From the NCBI RefSeq assembly GCF_024170285.1, contig NZ_JALJXV010000011.1, positions 1-64,000 of the forward strand: a DNA stretch of 64,000 nt, in the 5' to 3' direction. The translations under genes were made by a program, and so were the position numbers. Shown here one piece after another: positions 27,118-35,604 of this stretch. A model generated the notes under the pieces. That model saw nothing but the letters and a program-made list of their open reading frames with translations. It did no database searches and had not been told where the DNA came from. This stretch comes from Natronocella acetinitrilica. Its GTDB lineage: Bacteria; Pseudomonadota; Gammaproteobacteria; Nitrococcales; Aquisalimonadaceae. Each line of letters opens with the position of its first letter. The first letter of the stretch is position 1.

Positions 27118-27159
27118 TTGTTGCGCTTTCTTGTTGCGTGATGCGCAACAAGCTATGCT
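27118..27159 (+). promoter_or_regulatory. higBA promoter and HigA operator
   Basis: TTGTTGCG (27131-27138) and CGCAACAA (27144-27151) form a perfect inverted repeat with a 5-base spacer. A third half-site TTGTTGCG lies at 27118-27125. TTGTTG (27131-27136) and TATGCT (27154-27159) with a 17-base spacer look like -35 and -10 boxes, so the palindrome covers the promoter. The predicted start falls at about 27166, the A of the toxin ATG. Confidence 0.7.
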
Positions 27160-27165
27160 TTCTTC

Positions 27166-27444
27166 ATGATCAAGTCATTCCGTCACAAAGGACTGAGACG
27201 GTTCTATTCCACCGGCAGTACGGCGGGCATACAGCCTGATCACGCTGGCAAGCTGCGCATGCAGCTTGCTGCTCTTGATACCGCTGCTTCGGTGGATGAC
27301 ATGGACATCCCCGGTTTTCGGCTTCACCCATTGAAGGGACAAGACAAGGGGCGGTGGTCCATTCGGGTTAACGGAAATTGGCGCGTGACGTTCGAATTTC
27401 GGGACGGGAACGCCTACATTCTTGATTATGAGGATTATCACTGA
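27166..27444 (+). CDS. higB: HigB-type RelE-superfamily toxin
   Basis: 92 residues. MIKSFRHKGLRRFYSTGSTAG, then LHPLKGQDKGRWSIRVNGNWRV and FEFRDGNAYILDYEDYH match the plasmid-maintenance killer (HigB) family, ribosome-dependent mRNA interferases. The conserved basic residues around GRWSIRVNGNWRVTF and the C-terminal YHDYH-like tail are intact, so it is probably active. The stop overlaps the antitoxin start (TGATG). There is no Shine-Dalgarno, fitting a leaderless transcript. Confidence 0.92.
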   Translation: MIKSFRHKGLRRFYSTGSTAGIQPDHAGKLRMQLAALDTAASVDDMDIPGFRLHPLKGQDKGRWSIRVNGNWRVTFEFRDGNAYILDYEDYH

Positions 27445-27737
27445 TGACCATGCATAATCCGCCGCATCCTGGTGAGTTCATTCGAGCAGTCTATCTGCAG
27501 CCTTTCGGTATCAGCTCCCGGCAACTTGCCTCCAATCTGGGCGTTTCGCCTTCTACCCTGTCTCGGTTGCTCAAAGGGGAGAGCGGCATTAGTCCGGAAA
27601 TGTCTCTGCGCCTGTCCAAAGTTCTCGGGCGTACCCCTGAGAGCTGGTTAGCGATGCAGGATATTTACGATCTATGGGTGGCTCGGCGTGCGGTCAATCT
27701 GGATGACGTTCATCCAATCGACTTCGAAGCAGCGTAA
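27444..27737 (+). CDS. higA: HigA-type antitoxin (Xre family HTH)
   Basis: 97 residues. It begins with NPPHPGEFIRAVYLQPFGIS, followed by the helix-turn-helix SSRQLASNLGVSPSTLSRLLKGE (about 25-47), the HigA pattern. It neutralises HigB by direct binding and represses its own operon through the palindrome at 27131-27151. The toxin-first order is typical for higBA. Confidence 0.93.
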   Translation: MTMHNPPHPGEFIRAVYLQPFGISSRQLASNLGVSPSTLSRLLKGESGISPEMSLRLSKVLGRTPESWLAMQDIYDLWVARRAVNLDDVHPIDFEAA

Positions 27738-27753
27738 CCAATGGCTCGCAGGG

Positions 27754-27787
27754 CCCGGGAAGCGTGAATAGTTCCGCGCTTCCCGGG
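27754..27787. terminator. Strong hairpin between convergent higA and BON lipoprotein
   Basis: CCCGGGAAGCG (27754-27764) pairs exactly with CGCTTCCCGGG (27777-27787) around a 12-base loop. It lacks a long T-run. Its place between convergent genes suggests a bidirectional transcription stop. Confidence 0.55.
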
Positions 27788-27797
27788 TGCCTGAGAG

Positions 27798-28112
27798 CTA
27801 CTTGATCTGCATGTCATTTTTAACCGAGGTGACACCGCCTACCTCTCTCGCTACGACCACGGCCCGGTCTGCAGCTTCCCGCGAGCTGACGAAGCCGCTG
27901 AGCTGCACTTCGCCGCGGAAGGTTTCCACGTTGATCTCCATGACCTTCAGATCCGGATCGTTGAAGATCGCGGCCTTCACCTTCCCGGTGATGACGCTGT
28001 CATCGATGTATTCGCCAGGGGCCTGCCGGGTGTCGGTGGCGGTGCAGGCGGCCAGGCCGATCATGGAAAACGCCAATAGAAATACGGACAAGAGACGGAT
28101 GTAGGGATTCAT
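27798..28112 (-). CDS. BON-domain lipoprotein (OsmY-like)
   Basis: 104 residues from ATG 28112. The signal peptide ends in the lipobox GLAAC (Cys about 23). A single BON domain follows (DDSVITGKVKAAIFNDPDLKVMEINVETFRGEVQLSGFV ... ). BON proteins attach to phospholipid or envelope surfaces and are often induced by osmotic stress. CCTCC-complement (GAGGG) is visible just upstream of the start on the minus strand. Confidence 0.88.
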   Translation of the reverse strand: MNPYIRLLSVFLLAFSMIGLAACTATDTRQAPGEYIDDSVITGKVKAAIFNDPDLKVMEINVETFRGEVQLSGFVSSREAADRAVVVAREVGGVTSVKNDMQIK

Positions 28113-28238
28113 GGTATTGCCCTCCTGGGCCAGTGACAGTAGGGGTTCAGCAACGCAGCGTGCGTTGGCCCTTCCACCAGTCACTATGTGCCCCCAACCG
28201 GCCGCAGTCGGTGCGATCCCGTACCCGGCAGGCCGTCG

Positions 28239-30797
28239 CTACGACTCGGACTCTTTTCGCAGCGCTGCTTCCAGCACTTTGGTCTCCGTGATGTCGAACA
28301 ATGTGATGACCACGCCGTCGATCATGTTGTCCAGCCTGCGATAGGGAATGATGCGCACGGAGAACCAGCGACCGTCGGCGGTAACGATCTGTTTTTCCGA
28401 GGCTATCAACGTGCGCAGCGTTTCAACTGCGTCCTCGTGCAAGGTCGGGTAGTCGAGGCTGGTGGTCAGGTCGCTCAGGGGGCGACCGATGTCACTTTCG
28501 CGCAGGCTCACAATGGCCGAGGCGCGATCGGTATAGCGCCGCACGTTTAATTGCTGATCCAGGAACAGGATCGCGATGTCGATGCTGTTGAGGACGTTTT
28601 GCATGTCGCTCTGGGCGAGGGCGAGATCATCCAGTTTCGCCCGCAGTTCGCTGTTGATGGTTTGCAGCTCCTCGTTCATGGACTGCATTTCTTCCTTCGA
28701 GGTGGTGAGTTCCTCGTTGGTGGATTGAAGCTCTTCGTTGGTGGATTGCAGTTCCTCGTTGGACGACTGCAGCGCGTCTTTCGAGGCTCGGGTTTCCTCG
28801 CGCAGCGCGATGATCTCGTCCTGATACTGCGCAAGTTCGGCCGCATGTGCCGCGGCTACTGTGCTTCGCCTTCCTTTTCTTTGCTGCACCGAGAACTCGC
28901 GGGGCATTTCCCGGAACACCACCATGCTCATGCCTTGCAGGGCGGCGGGCTCATGAAAAACCTGCACGGTGATGTCCAGGGTCAGGCCGTTGTCTTTGTC
29001 TGTGAGGGCAAGGCCATGGAGGTGCACCGGTTCGGATTGCGTGCTCGCCTGTTTTAGCGCCTGGGCCAGCGGTGCCCGAAGGCCTGGCCGGGCCATGGCA
29101 TGGATATTCCAGTTGGCCTTGCCCGCGGCGGGTTCCAGGTACTTTCCCGTACGTCCGCTGATATACACGATGTCGCCGTCGCTATTCAGCACGACCGCGG
29201 CCGGGGCATAGACCTGGAGCAGCACATGGTCGGCAGCGGACTGCAGGTTGTCGGTCTTGTCGGGTGGCAGGTTCGGCATGGACACGGCGTGCTCCTTCCT
29301 CAGCCGGGATAATGGAGGGAATGCGTCCAGCAAGAAGGCCGGCCCCTCCGTCGCGGGTGTCTTGCGTCTTGCGTAGATGCGAAGTGCGGACTGCACAGGA
29401 TCGAAAAGGTGTGTCTGCCGGCCCACGGTTTCGGAGCTGCCCAACACCAGCAGCCCGTCAGGTTGCAGGCAGTAGTGGAACAGGGGAATCAGCCTGCGTT
29501 GCAGCGTTGCATCGAAGTAGATGAGCAGATTGCGACAGGCAAGCAGGTCGAGTTTCGTGAAAGGCGGGTCCAGCACCACGTCGTGTTGTGCGAACAGTAT
29601 CAGCTCGCGGATCTCGGTGTTCACCTGAAAGTGTGTGTCGTGTCGGCTGAAAAACCGTTGGAGTCGCGCTGCGGGTATGGTATCGGCGATGGACAGCGCG
29701 TATTCGCCGCGGCGTGCGGTGGTAATAGCATCGGGGCTCAGATCCGATGCGAAGATCTGTATGTCGAGCCGCCTGGAGCCAGGTATGCTCTCCGCCGCCT
29801 CGCGGAGTGCCATCGCCAGCGAGTAGGCTTCCTCGCCGGTGGAGCAACCTGCCACCCAGGCCCGTAGCGGTCGAGATGGATCACGACGCTCGATCAGGGC
29901 GGGGAGTGCGCTGGTGACGAGGTAGTCCCAGACCTCCGGGTCACGAAAGAAGCTGGTAACCCCGATCAGTAACTCCTTGAACAGCAGGTCGATTTCCTGC
30001 GGATTCTGTTCGAGAAAGTCGGCATAGCGGGCCAGCGAGTCGATGCCGTGGATGGCCTGACGGCGTTCGATGCGGCGGTGCAGGGTGCTGCTCTTGTATA
30101 ACGAGAAGTCGTGCCGAGTCCGCTTCAGGAGCAGCCTGACGATGCGCGACAGCGGCGGCGGCGCTGCGGTCAGCGCCGCGCCATCGCCCGGATGTGGCGC
30201 CGGTTCGGCAACTCTGCCGACATAGGCCTCAATGCGACTGGCCAGGGAATCCGCCGGTGCGATGATGTCCGCGAAACCGGCTTCGATCACGCTTCGGGGC
30301 ATGGCGTCGAACTGCGCTGTTTCGGGTTGCTGCGCCAGGGTCAGGCCGCCCACCGCCTTGATCGCCTGCATGCCAAGGGTGCCGTCAGCGCCCATGCCGG
30401 AGAGCACAATGCCGATGGCGCGGTCTCCAAGGACGCTCGCCAGCGAGGAGAACAGCACGTTGATCGGCAGCCGCATGCCCCGCGGTTGAACAGGTGCGGC
30501 CAACTTCAGCGTATTATCTGCAAGGGTGAGCTCTGCATTGGGCGGGATAACGTAAACACAATCGGCAGAGACCTGCATGCCATGCTCCGCCTCCCTCACC
30601 GGCATGGCGGTGACCCGTTGCAGCAACTGGGGCAGCAAGGCCTTCTGGGTTGGATCAAGATGCTGGACAACGATATAGGCCATGCCGCTGTCGGGCCGGA
30701 CGTGGACGAAGAACGCTTCCAGCGCGGTGAGTCCACCAGCGGACGCCCCCAGCCCGACAATGCGAGGCAGGGGCGTGTCTGAATCGGGGGTTGTCAA
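28239..30797 (-). CDS. CheB-CheR-PAS fusion signalling protein lacking a kinase domain
   Basis: 852 residues. The order is CheB methylesterase (about 10-190; catalytic Ser in GLGASAGGLTALE, His in VVQHLDPTQ, Asp in GMGADGTLGMQ), then CheR (about 215-480, with AWVAGCSTGEEAYSLAMALRE binding SAM). A long coiled coil follows (about 650-720, repeated SNEELQSTNEELQSTNEEL), then one PAS domain (about 725-845). Many relatives continue into a histidine kinase; this one ends at KVLEAALRKESES. It starts within the stop of the upstream PAS gene. No receptor or CheA is nearby, so the methylated target is unknown. Confidence 0.9.
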   Translation of the reverse strand: MTTPDSDTPLPRIVGLGASAGGLTALEAFFVHVRPDSGMAYIVVQHLDPTQKALLPQLLQRVTAMPVREAEHGMQVSADCVYVIPPNAELTLADNTLKLAAPVQPRGMRLPINVLFSSLASVLGDRAIGIVLSGMGADGTLGMQAIKAVGGLTLAQQPETAQFDAMPRSVIEAGFADIIAPADSLASRIEAYVGRVAEPAPHPGDGAALTAAPPPLSRIVRLLLKRTRHDFSLYKSSTLHRRIERRQAIHGIDSLARYADFLEQNPQEIDLLFKELLIGVTSFFRDPEVWDYLVTSALPALIERRDPSRPLRAWVAGCSTGEEAYSLAMALREAAESIPGSRRLDIQIFASDLSPDAITTARRGEYALSIADTIPAARLQRFFSRHDTHFQVNTEIRELILFAQHDVVLDPPFTKLDLLACRNLLIYFDATLQRRLIPLFHYCLQPDGLLVLGSSETVGRQTHLFDPVQSALRIYARRKTPATEGPAFLLDAFPPLSRLRKEHAVSMPNLPPDKTDNLQSAADHVLLQVYAPAAVVLNSDGDIVYISGRTGKYLEPAAGKANWNIHAMARPGLRAPLAQALKQASTQSEPVHLHGLALTDKDNGLTLDITVQVFHEPAALQGMSMVVFREMPREFSVQQRKGRRSTVAAAHAAELAQYQDEIIALREETRASKDALQSSNEELQSTNEELQSTNEELTTSKEEMQSMNEELQTINSELRAKLDDLALAQSDMQNVLNSIDIAILFLDQQLNVRRYTDRASAIVSLRESDIGRPLSDLTTSLDYPTLHEDAVETLRTLIASEKQIVTADGRWFSVRIIPYRRLDNMIDGVVITLFDITETKVLEAALRKESES

Positions 30798-31387
30798 GAC
30801 GCCCGTGACCCGGGCTCTTCCGACGCGATCATCAGCACAAGTTCGCCGCCAGGGGCAACCGAGGCCACCAGGTTTGCCCTGACGTCGCCTTGCATGAACC
30901 GCACGGGACAGGTCGCTCCGTAGCCCTCACCACACAGCACCGTGAACAGGTCTCGCATGGCGGGCCGGCTCTCCGGCGCGAGATATCCGCCGAATGCACG
31001 ACCGATGAGACATTCGCGACTGACACCGAGCAGGCTGACGCCGGCGCGATTCACATCAAGGATGGCGCCTGACCGATCAACCACGAAATAGCCCAGGGGA
31101 GCCAGCTCGTAAAGAGCCTGGTAGCGGTTCATGGCTTCCGTGGTTTCACGTTCGGCGGCTTCCAGCTGGCCCTGCTGCAGACCGAGTTCCACCTGATGGA
31201 CCTGGAGTTCGTGCAGGAGCTTGAGCGCATCATGGGCCGTGTCGGGAGAACTGGCCAGCCGATAGAGCATGCCGAGGGCATCCGCACTCACCGCCCAGCC
31301 AGCAGCCGGCGGCGCATTACCCGATCTGAGCTTGCCTTCGGCTACAAGGCGTAGTCTTGCTTCCTCGACCAGGTCACTGGACGTCAT
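30794..31387 (-). CDS. Small PAS-domain protein
   Basis: 197 residues. A helical N-terminus with a predicted coiled coil (LHELQVHQVELGLQQGQLEAAERETTEAM, about 83-111) precedes one PAS domain (YELAPLGYFVVDRSGAILDVNRAG..., about 116-190). There is no output domain. This protein type is commonly encoded next to CheB-CheR fusions, with which it overlaps here by 4 bases, and it may be a detached sensor module for it. Confidence 0.82.
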   Translation of the reverse strand: MTSSDLVEEARLRLVAEGKLRSGNAPPAAGWAVSADALGMLYRLASSPDTAHDALKLLHELQVHQVELGLQQGQLEAAERETTEAMNRYQALYELAPLGYFVVDRSGAILDVNRAGVSLLGVSRECLIGRAFGGYLAPESRPAMRDLFTVLCGEGYGATCPVRFMQGDVRANLVASVAPGGELVLMIASEEPGSRAS

Positions 31388-31450
31388 GTGGCCTCCGGTG
31401 GCTTCACTGGTTCGCCGGGCAAAGGTGTTGCCGACGCCCCAAACCTGTAT

Positions 31451-32800
31451 TTATGGTACGCCAGTTGGGCGATTGTCGGAACGGCGCTCGGGCCCATCAG
31501 TTTTGATATCCGGCTCGAAGAACCTGTAACCATCCCGGCCGTCGGCCTTGGTCTGGTACATGGCCGCATCGGCCTGCCGGATGATGATCTCGGCATCCAC
31601 GCCGTGACCCGGATGGATGCTGATGCCGACGCTGGCCGAGACCTGCAGCGTCTGGCCGCTGATGCGCAGTGGCGTCGTGATGGCTGCCAACACCTTCTCT
31701 GCGATATGTGCGGCATCATCCGGGCCGTCGATATCGCCGAGCAGAATCACGAACTCGTCACCACCGAGGCGGCAGGCGGTGTCGGTCTTGCGGACACAGC
31801 CAGAGATTCGCTCGGCGATGGCGCGCAGCGCCTGGTCACCGACGCCATGGCCCAGCGAGTCGTTGATCCGTTTGAAGTGGTCCAGATCGACGAACAGCAG
31901 TGCGACTTGTTTACGATGGCGGTGGGCGGCGCTCATGGCCAGGTTCATACGCTCCGTCAGCAGCGCCCGGTTGGGTAGGCCGGTCAGGGAATCATGCTGG
32001 GCCAGGTAAGCCATCCTGCGGGTCACGGCCCGGGACTGGCTCACGTCCCGGAAAACGATGACGGCGCCCGTTACATTGCCGTTGCGATCATGGATAGGCG
32101 CCGCAGAGTCCTCGATACCGATGCTGCCGCCGTCGCGTTGCAGCAGGACGCAGTTGGCCATCAACGTGATCGTTCTGTCCTCGTTCATGGCAGTCACGGC
32201 GGGATTCATCATCGGCTCGCTGGTGGACCCATCCGCAATCATGAAGACTTTGGTCAGGGGCTGTTTCAACGCTTCTTCGCCCAGCCATCCGGTCAGGGAT
32301 TTCGCGACGGGGTTGAGATAGGTGACCCGGCCCTGGGTATCTGTCACCAGCACGGCGTCGCCAATCGATTCCAGGGTGACCCGGGCGCGCTCCGCCTCCT
32401 CGAACAAGGCTTCCTCGGTCACCCGCAAGGCCGCATCGGCCGTCTTGCGGCTGGTGATATGGCGAAGAATGTTGGGCAACCAGCCATGGGCTCCAAGCTG
32501 TGTCGCGTCCATGGGAAGCATCAACGCCCCGGGCGCGGCGCGTCTTGCCTGCGCCAGTGCTTCATGGGCGTTGTCGTCCGGGGCGTCACCGAACAGCACC
32601 ACATCCGCTGTGCAGATCGCCAGCGAGCCAATGGCGCGGGATAAGGTGTCAACACTCTCGATGCGACACGGCCCATCGGCGTGGCCGGCGATCGCCGCCA
32701 TGACTGCGGCCGCGTTCGAGGGGTTGGCCCCGACAAGGAGTATCGACACGGGCTGCGCGGCTGTTGCTACGCCTGCCCGTGTTCCTGTTTCTCTGGTCAT
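31451..32800 (-). CDS. PAS-GGDEF diguanylate cyclase with degenerate receiver
   Basis: 449 residues from ATG 32800. Residues 18-110 look like a degenerate response-regulator fold, PAS covers about 136-255 and GGDEF about 262-430. The active motif GGDEF is intact at 346-350, and an inhibitory-site RxxD (RKTD, 337-340) sits five residues before it, so product inhibition is expected. It makes cyclic-di-GMP. It lies 63 bases upstream of the PAS gene in the same direction, suggesting a three-gene signalling operon. Confidence 0.9.
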   Translation of the reverse strand: MTRETGTRAGVATAAQPVSILLVGANPSNAAAVMAAIAGHADGPCRIESVDTLSRAIGSLAICTADVVLFGDAPDDNAHEALAQARRAAPGALMLPMDATQLGAHGWLPNILRHITSRKTADAALRVTEEALFEEAERARVTLESIGDAVLVTDTQGRVTYLNPVAKSLTGWLGEEALKQPLTKVFMIADGSTSEPMMNPAVTAMNEDRTITLMANCVLLQRDGGSIGIEDSAAPIHDRNGNVTGAVIVFRDVSQSRAVTRRMAYLAQHDSLTGLPNRALLTERMNLAMSAAHRHRKQVALLFVDLDHFKRINDSLGHGVGDQALRAIAERISGCVRKTDTACRLGGDEFVILLGDIDGPDDAAHIAEKVLAAITTPLRISGQTLQVSASVGISIHPGHGVDAEIIIRQADAAMYQTKADGRDGYRFFEPDIKTDGPERRSDNRPTGVP

Positions 32801-32957
32801 CAACTGATCTCGTCCATGACGATGCTTCCCGTCCCATGCCCATGCCCTGACATTGATATGGTCAGTCACGAAAGCGCCTGTCTGTGCGGTAGCGCACATA
32901 GCATCAGGCGCTGGAGATGCACCGGCCCTGGTCTTGCTGATGTACGGGCAGCCTGCA

Positions 32958-33167
32958 TCACGTCCGCTCGGGAAAAGCGCAATCGAATGCCGGCGAGCGC
33001 ATGGATGCCATTCGCGGCATGGGTGGCCAGCCGCCGGGAACGAAGTAGTGTTCTCTGACAGGGCCGTGTTTCGTGGGCATGCCATCCTTCACCGGCGGAC
33101 AGACGCTGCCACCTTCGTCTTCCCAGGTTTGCAGAGGTGCCTGATTGACGCGTTTCCTCATGTTCAT
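32958..33167 (-). CDS. Possible small protein of 69 residues
   Basis: ATG 33167 with CAGGA seven bases before it encodes MNMRKRVNQAPLQTWEDEGG followed by a Pro/Met-rich tail. The TWEDEGG stretch and codon use look gene-like, but a frame on the plus strand (32853-33374) overlaps it completely. No family is recognised. The rest of 32801-33392 shows no other credible gene. Confidence 0.35.
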   Translation of the reverse strand: MNMRKRVNQAPLQTWEDEGGSVCPPVKDGMPTKHGPVREHYFVPGGWPPMPRMASMRSPAFDCAFPERT

Positions 33168-33392
33168 GACGGTGTCCTGAAGTATCCGAAACCACAGACT
33201 GCGCTTTTGGGAGTGCGCCGTCTGTGCGCTTTGCGTGGATTAGCCCCCTGTTATGTGCTCCACCGTACGGACAAGGGTGCCCGAGCATGTCAAGACTGCC
33301 TGTGCGGTCAGGCCAGTCTGTTCCGAGGTGACGTGCGTCCCTCGGATTCCTGCATAACCGCTGTTCTATACTGATCAACGGAGGTGCCACCG

Positions 33393-34172
33393 ATGGTTGA
33401 TCCAAGCGCCCAACGCAATCCCACCCGGACGCCAAAGACGGAACGTTCGTCTTTGCCTGCGCTTCCGGATGCACGATCCAACAAGTTGCTCGCTGCGCTG
33501 CCCGCTGATGAGTTCGAGCGGTTGAATCGGGACCTCGAGGCGGTCTCGATGCCCCTGGGCGATAGCTTGTGCGAGCCGTATCTGGCAATGCAGCACGTCT
33601 ACTTCCCAGTGGATTGCATCGTGTCGCTGCTCTGCCTCATGGAAGATGGTGGCTCGGCAGAGATCTCGGTGGTTGGCAACGAGGGGATTGTCGGAGTCTC
33701 GCTGTTCATGGGCGGGGAAACCACGCCCAGCCGGGCGGTGGTTCAGTCCGCCGGGTCTGCCTATCGACTCAACGGGTCAGCGCTGAAAGCCGAGTTCTAT
33801 CGCGGCGGCCCGATGCAGCGTCTGCTGTTGCGCTATACCCAGGCCCTGTTGACGCAAATGGCGCAGACCGCCGTCTGCAACCGACACCACACCCTGGATC
33901 AGCAACTCTGCCGTTGGCTACTGTTGAGCAACGACCGGCTCCACAACGACGAGCTGGTGATGACCCAGGAATTGATCGCCAATATGCTCGGCGTGCGCCG
34001 CGAGGGTGTCACCGAAGCCGCAGGCAAGCTGCAGAAAGCAGGGCTGATCAGGTATCACCGCGGCCACATTTTCATTCAGGACCGAAAGGGTCTCGAGCAG
34101 CGCACCTGCGAGTGTTATGAGGTGGTGAAAAAGGAATACGACCGGCTGCTCCCGGATACCCAGGCGAAATAG
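33393..34172 (+). CDS. Crp/Fnr-superfamily transcriptional regulator
   Basis: 259 residues. ATG 33393 has ACGGAGG eight bases upstream. An effector domain (about 30-150, with YFPVDCIVSLLCLMEDGGSAEISVVGNEGIVG) is followed by a winged helix (VMTQELIANMLGVRREGVTEAAGKLQKAGLI, about 190-220). The N-terminal cysteine cluster of FNR is absent and the cAMP-binding arginine pattern is not evident, so it is neither FNR nor CRP. The GIVGVSLFMGG motif is found in a widespread uncharacterised subgroup. The ligand is unknown. Confidence 0.88.
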   Translation: MVDPSAQRNPTRTPKTERSSLPALPDARSNKLLAALPADEFERLNRDLEAVSMPLGDSLCEPYLAMQHVYFPVDCIVSLLCLMEDGGSAEISVVGNEGIVGVSLFMGGETTPSRAVVQSAGSAYRLNGSALKAEFYRGGPMQRLLLRYTQALLTQMAQTAVCNRHHTLDQQLCRWLLLSNDRLHNDELVMTQELIANMLGVRREGVTEAAGKLQKAGLIRYHRGHIFIQDRKGLEQRTCECYEVVKKEYDRLLPDTQAK

Positions 34173-34184
34173 CCAGGCAAAATC

Positions 34185-34220
34185 AAACGAGGTCTGACTG
34201 TAAGCTGTCAGGCCTCGTTT
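34185..34220. terminator. Bidirectional terminator between crp-like and ompA-like genes
   Basis: AAACGAGG (34185-34192) pairs with CCTCGTTT (34213-34220), continued by CTGAC/GTCAG. The A-rich left flank and T-rich right end allow use on both strands between two convergent genes. Confidence 0.75.
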
Positions 34221-34244
34221 GCTGTTGACTGCAGGTTGGACGCG

Positions 34245-35075
34245 TTATGAACCTGCGCCCGACGTCAACGGTGCATTCTCGATAATGATTTCCACTCGTC
34301 GGTTCTGCTGGCGGCCGGAGGCTGTTTCATTGCTCGCAACCGGACGATCCTCGCCCATGCCCGAGGTGGACAGCCGATCCTGTGACAAGCCACGCCGAAC
34401 GAGATGCGAGCGCACCGCGTCCGCCCGACGCTGGGACAGCCGCTGGTTCGACTCCGCGCTACCCACGCTATCGGTATGGCCCTCGATCAGGACCCGTCGT
34501 TCCGGGTGTTCGTTCAGGAAGTCCACCAGGCGGTTGAGGTTGCCATCCGCGCCGGGCTGCAACTCGGCACTTCCGGTGGCAAAGAGCACGTCGCCCAGTG
34601 TCAACACAATCCCGCGATCAGTGACTTCCGCCTGAAGTGTGGCGATTTGTCTCTGCAAGTCAGCGACGCCGGCGCGGGCGCGGTCCGCTTCTTCCGTACG
34701 CGCGGTCAGTCGTTCGTCGCTGCGCGCCTCTTCCATGCTTTGACGCTGATACTCCGCATAGCGCGTTGAGGCCTTGGCGCGGGCGATCTCGATCTTCTGC
34801 TCCGCCATGTAGACGCGATGCTCGGCGAGCCGGGCATCGGACGATGGCAACGGCTGTTCGGCCAACTGCACAGCTTCCTCTGCTTCCCGCAACTCGACAC
34901 GAGCTCGTTCGGCGAGATCGGGGTCGTTCTGCAGTGCGCTGAGGTTACTGCGCAAGGCGCTGGCACCCGACGGACTCTCCGGCGTTGACGCGCAGGCGGC
35001 CAACAGGGCGACGGACAAAGCCAGTGCCGTGACGGCGCCGCTCTTCCTTACTGTCGTTTTCGTTCGGGTATTCAT
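34245..35075 (-). CDS. OmpA-family lipoprotein with N-terminal DUF4398-like domain
   Basis: 276 residues. Signal and lipobox LLAAC (Cys about 28) are followed by a DUF4398-like helical region (about 40-130) and a coiled coil. A C-terminal OmpA peptidoglycan-binding domain begins near VLTLGDVLFATGSAEL and carries the NQRLSQRRADAVRSHLV motif. It probably tethers the outer membrane to peptidoglycan. It overlaps the upstream DUF4398 gene by 4 bases (ATGA). Confidence 0.92.
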   Translation of the reverse strand: MNTRTKTTVRKSGAVTALALSVALLAACASTPESPSGASALRSNLSALQNDPDLAERARVELREAEEAVQLAEQPLPSSDARLAEHRVYMAEQKIEIARAKASTRYAEYQRQSMEEARSDERLTARTEEADRARAGVADLQRQIATLQAEVTDRGIVLTLGDVLFATGSAELQPGADGNLNRLVDFLNEHPERRVLIEGHTDSVGSAESNQRLSQRRADAVRSHLVRRGLSQDRLSTSGMGEDRPVASNETASGRQQNRRVEIIIENAPLTSGAGS

Positions 35076-35473
35076 TGCTGTTCTCCCATGCGGCGCATTT
35101 CCTCTGTCAGGGCTTCAGCGCCGCGACCCATCTCCCGATTGATTTCGGCGGCCTTGGCGGCTTCTGTCCTTGCCGTCGCCAACTCCGCCGTGATCGCAGC
35201 CTCAAGGGCCAGTCGCTCGGCCTCGACCATGTCCTCCTGGCTAACGGCCTGTTCTGCCCTCTGCAGCTTCTGCATGGCGTCGTCAAGCTCGCTGCTGGCA
35301 TACTGCCGTCCGTCCGACTGCTCGGCACGCGCTATCGCCTCCCGCGCTTCGTCAAGTGATGCGGTCGGGGCTACCGGGGTCGATGCGCACGCGCTTAACA
35401 GAAACAGCCCCAATAGGAGCATGGGGAATAAAAGAACCGCCTGCTTCAGGCGGGCTCCGTTTCGATTGTTCAT
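35072..35473 (-). CDS. DUF4398 domain lipoprotein
   Basis: 133 residues. The lipobox LLSAC follows a hydrophobic signal, then SLDEAREAIARAEQSDGRQY and a long helical, Ala/Glu-rich domain. It is paralogous to the N-terminal part of the next protein, with which it is translationally coupled. GGAGCAACAC precedes the start on the minus strand. Confidence 0.87.
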   Translation of the reverse strand: MNNRNGARLKQAVLLFPMLLLGLFLLSACASTPVAPTASLDEAREAIARAEQSDGRQYASSELDDAMQKLQRAEQAVSQEDMVEAERLALEAAITAELATARTEAAKAAEINREMGRGAEALTEEMRRMGEQQ

Positions 35474-35529
35474 TGTGTTGCTCCTTGACCCGGCTGGCGC
35501 TCCAGTCGGACGAGTTTGTGTAGTAAGAG

Positions 35530-35604
35530 TTATCGCAGACCGATCACGCCCAGAATGAAAAGGACAATGACAACGGCGCCAACCAGATAAACGATGCTAT
35601 TCAT
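35530..35604 (-). CDS. 24-residue single-span membrane peptide
   Basis: ATG 35604 (AAGG nine bases upstream) to TAA 35530 encodes MNSIVYLVGAVVIVLFILG followed by VIGLR. Nearly the whole peptide is one membrane helix ending in a positive residue. It is the first gene of the DUF4398/OmpA set, 56 bases upstream of the next start and in the same direction. I believe similar short peptides accompany OmpA/DUF4398 genes in other Gammaproteobacteria, but cannot check that here. Confidence 0.6.
   Translation of the reverse strand: MNSIVYLVGAVVIVLFILGVIGLR

Noticed and set aside
28670-28790. Repeated DNA in the CheB-CheR gene as a tandem-repeat or CRISPR-like array
   Set aside because: The repetition encodes the NEELQSTNEELQ coiled coil common to this protein family and has no spacers.
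32853-33374. 173-codon plus-strand frame
   Set aside because: No ribosome site, no recognisable domain, Cys- and Arg-rich translation typical of chance frames, and it overlaps a slightly better minus-strand candidate.
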